A DNA stretch of 45,106 nt from Kuafuiihalomonas phototrophica. Its GTDB lineage: Bacteria > Myxococcota > Kuafuiibacteriia > Kuafuiibacteriales > Kuafuiibacteriaceae. Below are positions 32,912-41,046 of the stretch, in pieces. Position 1 is the first letter of the stretch. Every line of letters begins with the position of its first letter. The position numbers and the translations under genes were made by a program. Below the pieces are notes generated by a model. It worked only from the letters and a program-made list of their open reading frames with translations, made no database searches and was not told the DNA's origin. Where the stretch lies: contig DAPKRQ010000349.1 of NCBI GenBank assembly GCA_031800475.1, positions 1-45,106 of the forward strand, written 5' to 3'.

Positions 32912-34897
32912 GTGACCGGCTGGGTCTGGTTTTGGGCGGCGTACACGGTCGCTGCCGCCGTTCCCTCGGCCGAAGGCGCCGAGACCTCGCAAACCGAGGA
33001 TGCTCCCGCAAAGGTGGTCGAGGTGTCTTTCGAGGGGGTCGAAGACGTGGACGAGGGAGCACTCGCTGCCGGGCTCGCCAATCATCCTCCCACCGGGTTT
33101 TTGTTCTTCAAGAAGAAGGTCCCCCTGGACCGGACATCCTTGCGGCTCGACGAAAAGCGGGTCGAGGCGTTTTTGGCCCGCCGAGGCTGGTTCGAAGCTC
33201 GGGTGGTGGCGGTGGATGTGTCGTGGCACGAAGACGATCCCGAACGAGCCAGCGTGCTCTTTTCGGTCGAGCAGGGCCCCCGAACCCGGGTGGTCGGAAT
33301 CGACCTGGTCGGCGATCCCTTTCCCGAAGGAATGCCGTCGGACGAACGCATGCGCGAAGCGCTGCCCGCAAAGCCGGGAGATCCTGCCATCTACTCGAAG
33401 TACCAAGCTGGCATCAGCCGACTCCGAGAGCTTTTGGTGAGCCGAGGCTTTGTGCACGCAAAGGTCGAAGCCGTCATGGAACGGAAAATCGGGGTCCCCG
33501 AGGCCCGGATCGAGTATGAGGTCGACCCGGGTCCACTGACGCGCTTTGGTCCGCTCACCCTGGACGTATCCGGCGGAATTCCCGAATCCGCCGTTCGGTC
33601 TCGAATCGCCTTCAAAGAAGGCGATCGTTTCGACCCGAACCTGATCGAGCTGACCGAGGGACGTCTGTTCGACCTTCCGGTGGTGGGTTCGGTTCAGATC
33701 GAATGGACCTCCAAGGGTCGGCCCAATCCGCTTCCGGTCACCGTGGTGGTCCGACCGGGCGTGCCCCGCGAGCTGCGGCTCGGCGGCGGCGTGGCGCGGG
33801 ACAACGTGAACCTGGAGGTGCGCCTGCGGGGCTCGTACCGGCAGGCGAATTTCTTTCATCCCCTGCAGACCTTCTCCGCCGAGCTTCGCCCTGCCTTCGT
33901 GTTTCGCGACGACCTGGGCCAACCCGCCCTGAACATCACCGCGTCGACCGAGCTTCGTCGAGACGACTTCATCGCTGCGCGGATCCGGGGGACTTTGGGT
34001 GTCCGCTACGACATCATCCAATACGAAGCCGTTCAGAATCGAGGGCCGCAGGTATCTGTGGCCTTGGCGAGACCCCTGCTGCTGGATCGGCTCCAGCTCC
34101 GCACTTCGGTGAGTTTTTCGTTCGTGGATCCGGCTCTGAGCTTCTTTCCAGAAGATCGAGACCTGTCACTGGATCGGTTCGGCATCTTCGAACGAGAGGC
34201 CTTGCAGCTTCCAGGGATCCCGCCGGCTCCCACCGACCTTCGGATCCGCCGGCCGGCCGACCTCATGTGGGTGACCTGGGCCGTGGAGGTGAGCTATGAT
34301 CAACGGGACAACCCGCGGAGCCCGAGACTCGGCTACTATCTGCAGTTTTCGAACGAGATCAGCCAGCTGTTCGATCCAGGGGCCTGGTATTGGTTCGTCA
34401 AGCCCGAGGCCCGGGGCTACCTGCCCCTGGGGTCCAGGCTGGTCCTGGCCGGTCGGCTGCGGTGGGCCATGGAAGTCTTTCGGACCGACCCGGCCCCGTT
34501 TCCGCTGCGTCTGTTCGCAGGCGGGGCCCAGAGTCAACGGGGTTTCGCAAACCGCCGGCTGGCGCCCTCGGTGCGCAACACGAATGGGGATCTGGTTCCC
34601 CTGGGTGGGGAAGTCCTGCTCGAGAGCAACGTCGAGCTTCGGCTGGACCTCTTTCGCCTCTTCGGCAGCATGTTCGGAATGGTGGCGTTCCTCGATGGCG
34701 CGGACTCGGTCCTGAATCTGGAAGACCTGGATCCATTGAACCTGCACTGGGCGGCCGGCGCAGGGCTTCGCTACCGGACGCCGATCGGGCCGCTTCGCTT
34801 CGACATCGGCTTTCGCTTGAACCGAACTGACGGCGTGCTCCCGGCCGAAGGGCTGGAGCGACTGGCCTGGCACATCAGTCTGGGAGAGGCGTTTTGA
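32912..34897 (+). CDS. tamA: Outer-membrane assembly protein TamA (Omp85 family)
   Basis: Protein of 661 residues, GTG start. It opens with a signal peptide (1-23, cut near AEGAE). Residues 35-290 form several POTRA-like repeats (VVEVSFEGVEDV, TRVVGIDLVGDP, FGPLTLDVSGG). The rest is a 16-strand-type barrel ending in an aromatic residue (SLGEAF), with the lid-lock-type RLFAGGAQSQRGFANRRLAP motif (family RGY/RGF) near residue 540. It belongs with TamB: the two span the periplasm and assist outer-membrane protein assembly or lipid transport. The tamB TTG start overlaps this stop (TTGA). It is divergent from sodB. Confidence 0.9.
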   Translation: MTGWVWFWAAYTVAAAVPSAEGAETSQTEDAPAKVVEVSFEGVEDVDEGALAAGLANHPPTGFLFFKKKVPLDRTSLRLDEKRVEAFLARRGWFEARVVAVDVSWHEDDPERASVLFSVEQGPRTRVVGIDLVGDPFPEGMPSDERMREALPAKPGDPAIYSKYQAGISRLRELLVSRGFVHAKVEAVMERKIGVPEARIEYEVDPGPLTRFGPLTLDVSGGIPESAVRSRIAFKEGDRFDPNLIELTEGRLFDLPVVGSVQIEWTSKGRPNPLPVTVVVRPGVPRELRLGGGVARDNVNLEVRLRGSYRQANFFHPLQTFSAELRPAFVFRDDLGQPALNITASTELRRDDFIAARIRGTLGVRYDIIQYEAVQNRGPQVSVALARPLLLDRLQLRTSVSFSFVDPALSFFPEDRDLSLDRFGIFEREALQLPGIPPAPTDLRIRRPADLMWVTWAVEVSYDQRDNPRSPRLGYYLQFSNEISQLFDPGAWYWFVKPEARGYLPLGSRLVLAGRLRWAMEVFRTDPAPFPLRLFAGGAQSQRGFANRRLAPSVRNTNGDLVPLGGEVLLESNVELRLDLFRLFGSMFGMVAFLDGADSVLNLEDLDPLNLHWAAGAGLRYRTPIGPLRFDIGFRLNRTDGVLPAEGLERLAWHISLGEAF

Positions 34898-37800
34898 GCG
34901 GGTCGGGGTCTGATCCCGGGTCCGGACCTGGTTCCGGGTCGGGGTCTGGTTCCGGGTCGGGGTCCGGATCGCGCGGGCCCGGCCGCTGGGCCCGCGGATT
35001 GCGCCGGACGGGCATGGTGATCGGATCGGCGGTGCTCGTACTGCTGGCACTGGTCGGGTCGGTGCTGGGATTCGTGCATACCGAAGCTGGCTGGCGCTTC
35101 GCCAAGTCGGTGGCTCTCCCGATTTTGAACGAAAGCTTGTTCGTCGGTGAACTGTCGGTCGGGGACCTGAGCGGCAGCTTGCTGAGTCGCTTCACCCTCT
35201 CGGACGTCGCCCTCACCGACGAGTCGACGGAGCCGGCCATTCGGGTCGCGACCCTGACGGTCGATTGGGATCCGTGGGCGCTGTGGTCTCGGCACGTGCG
35301 GGTCGACTCGCTGGACATCGATCGTCCCCGGGTGATCCTGCGTACCGGGCCCGACGGCGCGAACTTGGGTCGACTCGTCCACACTTCGACCGCAGCCGAA
35401 GAGCCCGCTCCACCCTCCGCGGAGGACCCGGTGCCTTCCTCTTGGCGAATCACGGTGGAGACCCTCGGGCTTCGAGACGCGCGGTACGGCCAAGCCGGCG
35501 TTCGCGTCCGCGCTTCGCGCATCGCCGGATTCTTTCGAATGGTCGGAAGCGACATGGCCTTCGGCGTGGATCCGGTGGTGGCCACGGCCCGGGTCGACGG
35601 TCTTCCCCAGCCGATTCCCGCCAAGATCTCCGTGGACGCGACCTTGGATCCCGAAGCGAACCTGGTGCTCCGAACGGTCAGCGCCACCATCGCCGACGGA
35701 GCCACGGTTGCCGCCCGCGGGACCCTGGGCCTGGGCCCCGAAAACCGTTTTCGGGTGCAAGCACGCGTGCGAAGCGACCGCCGGACGCTCCGCGACCTCT
35801 TCGAACTCCCCGAGGATCTTCCGGTGGCCATCGACGTCCGAGCCTCGGGAGCTCTGGGAGGCGAAGGCCCTCGGGTCCGAGGCCGGGCGGAGGGTCGAGC
35901 CGCAGGCTTCGCCCTTCGGGCCCGGGCCCGTTCGCGGGGGGCGCTGCAAGAAGCCCGGGCGACGATCCGGGGGCGCGGACTCGACGGGACGGCTACGGCC
36001 ACCCTGAGCCGTTCGGGTGCCTTCGAGGTGGCAGCCCGGGTCGACGTCCGGGAGCTTCGCGATCTTCCGGTGCCTAATTCGCTCGAGTGGAAAGGCGCCA
36101 TCCGAGTGGAAGCAAGTGCCCGAGGGCCATCTCCAGCGGGGCCGGTCGCGGCACGATTGAACGTCTTGGCCCGAGCGCTTCGCTTTGCGCCGGTGCAGGC
36201 AGGTCGGATTCGAGTGACAGGAGACTGGACCGACGTGCGCCGTTGGTCCCGGGGGCGCGTGAGCGTGACCGGACAGGATCTCGTCGCTTCCGGCGTCTCC
36301 TTCGCCCATCTCGAAGTCTCGGCCGAGCCAGCGTCCGAGCCGAAACGGGTCGCGGTACGGCTGTCCGCTGACGGCGGCGACCCGGTCCAGGCCTTCGATC
36401 TGTCGGCCCAGACGACGGTGCAGATGCCCTTGGAGCTGAACTTCGAAGGGGGGTTCGTGACGGCGGACCGGCGCTGGGAGGTGGCGCCGTTTCGGGCCCG
36501 GGTGACTTCGGACCGGGTCCGGCTCGAAGGCCTTTCGGCCATGGCGGAGAACTCGCGCATCGCGGCCCAGGTCGACACGGCGTTTCGCCCCGAGCTGGCC
36601 GGTTCGGGGGAGGTGAGGGTGAAGAACCTGGACCTGTCCCCCTGGGCTCCGCTGGTACCCCGCCTGGACGGGGGCGGGGTCGACTTGGACTTCGCTGGGC
36701 GGTGGGGCCCGGACACGGGCCTCCGGGTGAAAGGGGACCTCCGCAGTGGACTGCGGCTGTCGGGGCTCGACGCCGAAACCCAGGTCACCGCCCGACTGTC
36801 GGGCCGGGGCCGAAAGGTCCGAACCACGGCCCGGATCGAGGGGCCCGGCCTCGGTCGGTTCGAAGCCCGGGCGCGAGCCACCCTGCCCCGGCGCTTCACC
36901 CGGCCAAAGACATGGAAGCGCGTGGGTCCTCGGACCCTCCGGCGGCTGGATCTCGAGATCGAAAGCCTGAACCTGTCTCGGCTCGCGCGGGTGGTGGACC
37001 CGGGGCTTTCGGGCTTTGCCGGGCAGATCCACGGTTCGCTCGCCTACCGGCGAGACCGGCGGCTCCAGGCGAACTTCGAGGGCAGCGACCTCGAAACGCC
37101 GGTCACGGCCGCGCCGGCGCGCTTCGACCTGCAAGTGCAGGCGAACCGAAGCGAGACCGCCGTCGGCTTGGACGCCACCGCCGTGGACACGGCTCTGTTG
37201 CGGGTGGAAGGGCAGATCCGCGCCGGCGTGCAGGATTGGCTGAACCGGCCGGCCGACGCGGCAAAGCGACCGGCCGAGGTGCGGGCCGAGAGCCGGAAGG
37301 TACCGCTCGCGGCCTTGGTCGCCCTGGCTCCCGTCCCGGATCGTTTCGAGCAGCCCGAAAGCGGCGTCCTGGACCTGCGGGCCGAAGCTCGCAGGGTCGA
37401 TTCCCGCGTCACCGCCACGGTCAGCTCCACGGTCAGCGGTTACCGCGCGTACCTGGGCGCTCCGAGGGTCGACGTGGCGCTGGCCGGAGACCTGGTCGAC
37501 CGGGTCTGGTCCGCCACCTCTTCGGTGAGCGGCGATGGTCTCGGCCGCTTGACCGTTCGGGCCCAGGGCCGGGGCTTCGCGGTACCGAGCTCCCTCGACA
37601 GTCTGGACCTTCGCCTCGAGCGTCTCGAAATCCTCGGACTTCGGGCATTCGTTCCCTTGGATGTACCATCCAGCGGCGCCATCTCCGGCCGGGTCGTGAC
37701 GCGAAACGGCACCCGCGACGGGCTGGTCGAGCTCAGCCTGCGCAGTGCGGATCTGGGCGAGACCCTGGCGCCGGTCGGCGCTCAGGTCGTCGCACGAATC

Positions 37801-39546
37801 TTTCCGGACCGCGTGGATGGGAGCGTGCTGGTCTTCACCCGCGACAGGCCAGCGCTCGAGGCCACGGCCGACGTCCAACGAAACCCCAAAACCCTGCTCG
37901 TCGACCCGAACGCTCGCATCACGGCGGAGGTGCGCACGGTGGACTTTCCAGTGGAGCGCCTGCTGGCCGAGACCCGGCGAACGCCCATGTCGGGTAACTT
38001 GGATCTCGGGGCCACCTACGCCGGTCGACTGGATCAGGTCGGAACCGCCAGCATCGCCTTCGCTTGGAACGAGGCACAGGTTGGTACGGTGCGCTTCGAT
38101 GCTTTCGAGGCCTCGGCACGGCTCGACGCAGCCGGTCTCGTCGCCCACTCCACCCTGGAGGAAACGACCGGGGGACGGCTGCAGGTAGACCTAGACACGC
38201 GCAGCCGTGAGCGGCGTGGCGGTTCACCCATATTTCGAAGCGAAGCACGGAAGTTCGACCTCGCATTCGTGACCGGACTGTTGTCGAGCGCGGTAGGCCC
38301 GGCAGGCGCGGTCGGCGGCAAGATGTCCGGGCAAGTGGTCTGGCCCCGCCGAGATGCGCGCCCGAACGGAAGACTTGCCATCTCGGACCTCGAGGTTCTG
38401 GTTCCGGGGGCGCCGGGGCTCGAAAAGGGCACCCTGGACCTGAACCTGGACACGACCCGAGCCACCCTGGATCTACGAGCCGCCGCCATTCCCAAGGGGA
38501 GCCTGGATCTGCATGCCGACCTGAAATTCGAGGAGACCGGTCCGCCTGGGTTTCAGGCGGAGATCCGAAGTGACGCCGTACGCATGCTCGCAGGCGTGAT
38601 CCCGATCGACCTGACCAGCCGGATCACCATCGATGGCTCGGGACCGGAACGAGGCGCCTACCGAATCGACACGGACATCGAGCGCATGTTCATCGGCCTG
38701 CCAGACACGTCCATGGCCTCCCTTCACCCCTTGGACGTGCCAAAGGACGTGGTCGAGGTGCAGACCTTCGGTGTCCGCCCTCGGGTCTGGGTGGCCCCGA
38801 CTTCCACCGTCGGCGAAAAGCCCCGGTTCGTGGCGACGGTGGATACGGTCGATCCGATCGAATTCCGAGGCATCGACGGGTTCGGATCCGCGGAGGTGGG
38901 CATCGAGGTGACGGGCTATCCCTCGGGGGCTCGGGTGAAGGGCAAGGCAGCCGTGCTCGAAGGCCAGATCACCCTCTTCGGCCGAGACTATCGATTGACG
39001 AAGACCGAGGTGAACTTCCGGGGCGCCCAGCCCCCGAATCCCACCCTGGACCTGGAACTGACCCACGAGTTCGAGACCGCGACCCTCTTCGTGTTCATCT
39101 CGGGCTCCGCCCAAAACCCCAAGATCCGCTTCGGCGCAGACCCCTCCCGCTACGACCAAAGCCAGCTCCTGGCGTTCTTCGCGGGCCTTTCGAGTCCCGA
39201 CGACCCGGGCCGACCGAGCGGAGATCCGGGCGGCCAAGCGGCGGGGGCTGCCGCCGGGGTGCTCTTGGGCCCGATCACCAAAGAGGCCCGCAAAGCCCTT
39301 CCCTTCGACACCTTGGACGTGAACTTTCAGAGCGAGGGAGGCCGGACCGCGCCCGTCGTGACCTTTGGCAAGTGGCTGACCGACTCCCTGTTCGTGGCAT
39401 ACACCTGGAACGCGGCGGCGAGCGCCCGGGCCGAGGAGCAACAGCAAGGCACCCTGCGTTACCGCCTCGCCCCGCGGTGGGTCCTGGAAGTCTTGGCGAG
39501 CCTCGGCACCCAAAGCGCCGACCTTCTGTGGACCCGGCGTTTCTGA
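34894..39546 (+). CDS. tamB: TamB-type translocation/assembly module protein
   Basis: Protein of 1550 residues. After a Ser/Gly-repeat N-terminus (1-28) comes one membrane helix (about 40-58), then a very long stretch of repeating beta-strands, as in TamB/AsmA-like lipid bridges. The last 300 residues match the conserved TamB domain (DUF490), with LFGRDYRLTKTEVNFRG, FVFISGSAQNPKIRFGADPS and YDQSQLLAFFAG, ending LWTRRF. Known homologues form a hydrophobic groove carrying phospholipids between inner and outer membranes and partner with TamA. The start used is TTG 34894, overlapping the tamA stop; ATG 35014, just before the membrane helix, is a real alternative that would skip the Ser/Gly repeat. 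Confidence 0.9.
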   Translation: MSGSGSDPGSGPGSGSGSGSGSGSGSRGPGRWARGLRRTGMVIGSAVLVLLALVGSVLGFVHTEAGWRFAKSVALPILNESLFVGELSVGDLSGSLLSRFTLSDVALTDESTEPAIRVATLTVDWDPWALWSRHVRVDSLDIDRPRVILRTGPDGANLGRLVHTSTAAEEPAPPSAEDPVPSSWRITVETLGLRDARYGQAGVRVRASRIAGFFRMVGSDMAFGVDPVVATARVDGLPQPIPAKISVDATLDPEANLVLRTVSATIADGATVAARGTLGLGPENRFRVQARVRSDRRTLRDLFELPEDLPVAIDVRASGALGGEGPRVRGRAEGRAAGFALRARARSRGALQEARATIRGRGLDGTATATLSRSGAFEVAARVDVRELRDLPVPNSLEWKGAIRVEASARGPSPAGPVAARLNVLARALRFAPVQAGRIRVTGDWTDVRRWSRGRVSVTGQDLVASGVSFAHLEVSAEPASEPKRVAVRLSADGGDPVQAFDLSAQTTVQMPLELNFEGGFVTADRRWEVAPFRARVTSDRVRLEGLSAMAENSRIAAQVDTAFRPELAGSGEVRVKNLDLSPWAPLVPRLDGGGVDLDFAGRWGPDTGLRVKGDLRSGLRLSGLDAETQVTARLSGRGRKVRTTARIEGPGLGRFEARARATLPRRFTRPKTWKRVGPRTLRRLDLEIESLNLSRLARVVDPGLSGFAGQIHGSLAYRRDRRLQANFEGSDLETPVTAAPARFDLQVQANRSETAVGLDATAVDTALLRVEGQIRAGVQDWLNRPADAAKRPAEVRAESRKVPLAALVALAPVPDRFEQPESGVLDLRAEARRVDSRVTATVSSTVSGYRAYLGAPRVDVALAGDLVDRVWSATSSVSGDGLGRLTVRAQGRGFAVPSSLDSLDLRLERLEILGLRAFVPLDVPSSGAISGRVVTRNGTRDGLVELSLRSADLGETLAPVGAQVVARIFPDRVDGSVLVFTRDRPALEATADVQRNPKTLLVDPNARITAEVRTVDFPVERLLAETRRTPMSGNLDLGATYAGRLDQVGTASIAFAWNEAQVGTVRFDAFEASARLDAAGLVAHSTLEETTGGRLQVDLDTRSRERRGGSPIFRSEARKFDLAFVTGLLSSAVGPAGAVGGKMSGQVVWPRRDARPNGRLAISDLEVLVPGAPGLEKGTLDLNLDTTRATLDLRAAAIPKGSLDLHADLKFEETGPPGFQAEIRSDAVRMLAGVIPIDLTSRITIDGSGPERGAYRIDTDIERMFIGLPDTSMASLHPLDVPKDVVEVQTFGVRPRVWVAPTSTVGEKPRFVATVDTVDPIEFRGIDGFGSAEVGIEVTGYPSGARVKGKAAVLEGQITLFGRDYRLTKTEVNFRGAQPPNPTLDLELTHEFETATLFVFISGSAQNPKIRFGADPSRYDQSQLLAFFAGLSSPDDPGRPSGDPGGQAAGAAAGVLLGPITKEARKALPFDTLDVNFQSEGGRTAPVVTFGKWLTDSLFVAYTWNAAASARAEEQQQGTLRYRLAPRWVLEVLASLGTQSADLLWTRRF
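34897..34972 (+). repeat. Short in-frame GC-rich repeats at the tamB start
   Basis: Units related to GGTTCCGGGTCGGGGTCT recur here. The clearest is an 18-base tandem copy at 34930-34947 and 34948-34965 with one mismatch, and imperfect copies lie before it. Unit length is a multiple of three, so copy-number change would only lengthen or shorten the Ser/Gly tract. Confidence 0.7.
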
Positions 39547-39555
39547 GGGCGCTGC

Positions 39556-41001
39556 TCAAGCCACTTCGGGAAAGCGCTCTTCCGGCACGGGGTGGGGATC
39601 GTGCGGGAGCGTGCCTCGGGCCGAACGCAAATACGCAAAGGGCGTGGCGTCGATGAAGCTCGACACCCGAGACATGTAGATGTCCGCGTACTGCTCGACC
39701 TGCCGGGCGTAGTGGCTCTTGTCGTTTCCTGCCCGCATCAGCAGCCCCCAATGGTTGTTGTTCATCTCGTCCGCAGTGATGGCCAACGGTTGAATGCGCC
39801 CGTCCAGGTCCTGCAGCTGAGCCCGGTTCTTCTCGAGCTCGGCTCGCATCCCATCGGGATCGCCTTCGGCATCCCCGTAGCCGTGCTTGAGGCGCTGCAG
39901 CGTCAGGCGCAACTCGTATCCCTCTCGCTCGAGCCGCTCCTTTTCGACCATGAGCCTCTCGAGCTCCATCCGCTTTCCCTCGAACGCCTCGATGGCTTCG
40001 ATCTCCTTTTCGATCTCCCGCAAAACCAGAGCGGTCCGCCAGCGCTGGATGTTCTTGCTGACGTGAACGTCGCTGAAAATGTGGTCGCCCACGTAGAGGA
40101 CTTGATCGCCATCTACCCCCAGACATCCTTCGACCAGACCGGCGTGGCCGCCCAGATACATTCCGCCTTCCTGCAGGCCCTCGCGTACCGGCTCCAGAAA
40201 ACCGTCTTCGTTTACCAGACGGAACGCGGGGTTTTCTTGGGTGAAGAAACTCGGCTTTCGAGCCTCGACGATGATCACGTCGAACAGGTCGCGCCAGGTC
40301 ATCTTTTTGGGCAAAAATCGATCGAACGCATAGCTCAGCATCGCCTTGCTGTAGTGCCATTCCGAATTGGTGATCAGCACGAGCTTCTTCCCGGAGTGGT
40401 GCTGGTCCAGCAGAGCGATCGGTGTGCGCTCGTCCAGCTCGACGAAGCGATCCGGGTTGGCGATGATGTCTCCTTTCAGTCGACCCTCGAGGTGGGCATA
40501 GTCCACGGTGTGACGGACCTTTCGATAGAGGTCGTCGTAGCCGAGAACCCCGCTGAGCTTTCCTTCATCGAAGCGATCGACCATCTGGGCGTAAAGCGTC
40601 GCTTCGGACAAGGAAAACAACGTGTTCATGAATTTGAAACGAGGCTCGTCCAGGTCGACGATCACTCGACTGTACACCTTTCGCATCTCTTCATACGAAA
40701 GGGTACGGGTTCCGTGGGACGCTCGTTTCACGAAGCCGAAGCGATTGGCCTTCAGGACATTGCCGAGCTCCGTGTCTACCACCAATCCGCGGATCATCTG
40801 GCTCGGGTCGAATTCCAGACCGTCCGTCGGCCAGCCTTGCTCTTTGAAGATCCGCAGCGTGTGCTTGTAGGCGTGGGTCTCCCAATCGTCGGTACGGTAA
40901 TGGATCAGGGTGTAGTCCATGTCGTACCCGATGGCGCGGATGGAACGGAGATTCAGGGTCCGGTTGCAGAAGATGCGCCGGCGCCGGGGGATCTGACTCA
41001 C
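39556..41001 (-). CDS. HAD-IG family 5'-nucleotidase-like protein
   Basis: Protein of 481 residues, GTG start at 41001. The HAD nucleophile motif is D27-M-D29-YTLIHY, motif II LITNS, and the acid motif YVGDHIFSDV; this matches the cytosolic purine 5'-nucleotidase (NT5C2-type) family, in bacteria called HAD-IG. A coiled-coil insertion of about 80 residues (IEKEIEAIEAFEGKRMELER and following) precedes the C-terminal NNNHWGLLMRAGNDKSHYARQVEQYADIYMSRVSSF block, typical of the bacterial group. The likely reaction is dephosphorylation of nucleoside monophosphates; substrate preference is unknown. It lies convergent to tamB with 9 bases between stops and is separate from the barrel gene upstream by 45 bases. 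Confidence 0.88.
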   Translation of the reverse strand: MSQIPRRRRIFCNRTLNLRSIRAIGYDMDYTLIHYRTDDWETHAYKHTLRIFKEQGWPTDGLEFDPSQMIRGLVVDTELGNVLKANRFGFVKRASHGTRTLSYEEMRKVYSRVIVDLDEPRFKFMNTLFSLSEATLYAQMVDRFDEGKLSGVLGYDDLYRKVRHTVDYAHLEGRLKGDIIANPDRFVELDERTPIALLDQHHSGKKLVLITNSEWHYSKAMLSYAFDRFLPKKMTWRDLFDVIIVEARKPSFFTQENPAFRLVNEDGFLEPVREGLQEGGMYLGGHAGLVEGCLGVDGDQVLYVGDHIFSDVHVSKNIQRWRTALVLREIEKEIEAIEAFEGKRMELERLMVEKERLEREGYELRLTLQRLKHGYGDAEGDPDGMRAELEKNRAQLQDLDGRIQPLAITADEMNNNHWGLLMRAGNDKSHYARQVEQYADIYMSRVSSFIDATPFAYLRSARGTLPHDPHPVPEERFPEVA

Positions 41002-41046
41002 GGCTGCATCATCCCCCAGGGCGTTCCCGGCGCAAAGGCGAGGTCC

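Noticed and set aside
34771..38148. Open frame of 1125 codons on the minus strand opposite tamA/tamB
   Set aside because: It is rich in Arg, Gly, Pro and His with no domain pattern, and lies wholly antisense to the clear tamA end and tamB. High GC makes such long antisense frames common.
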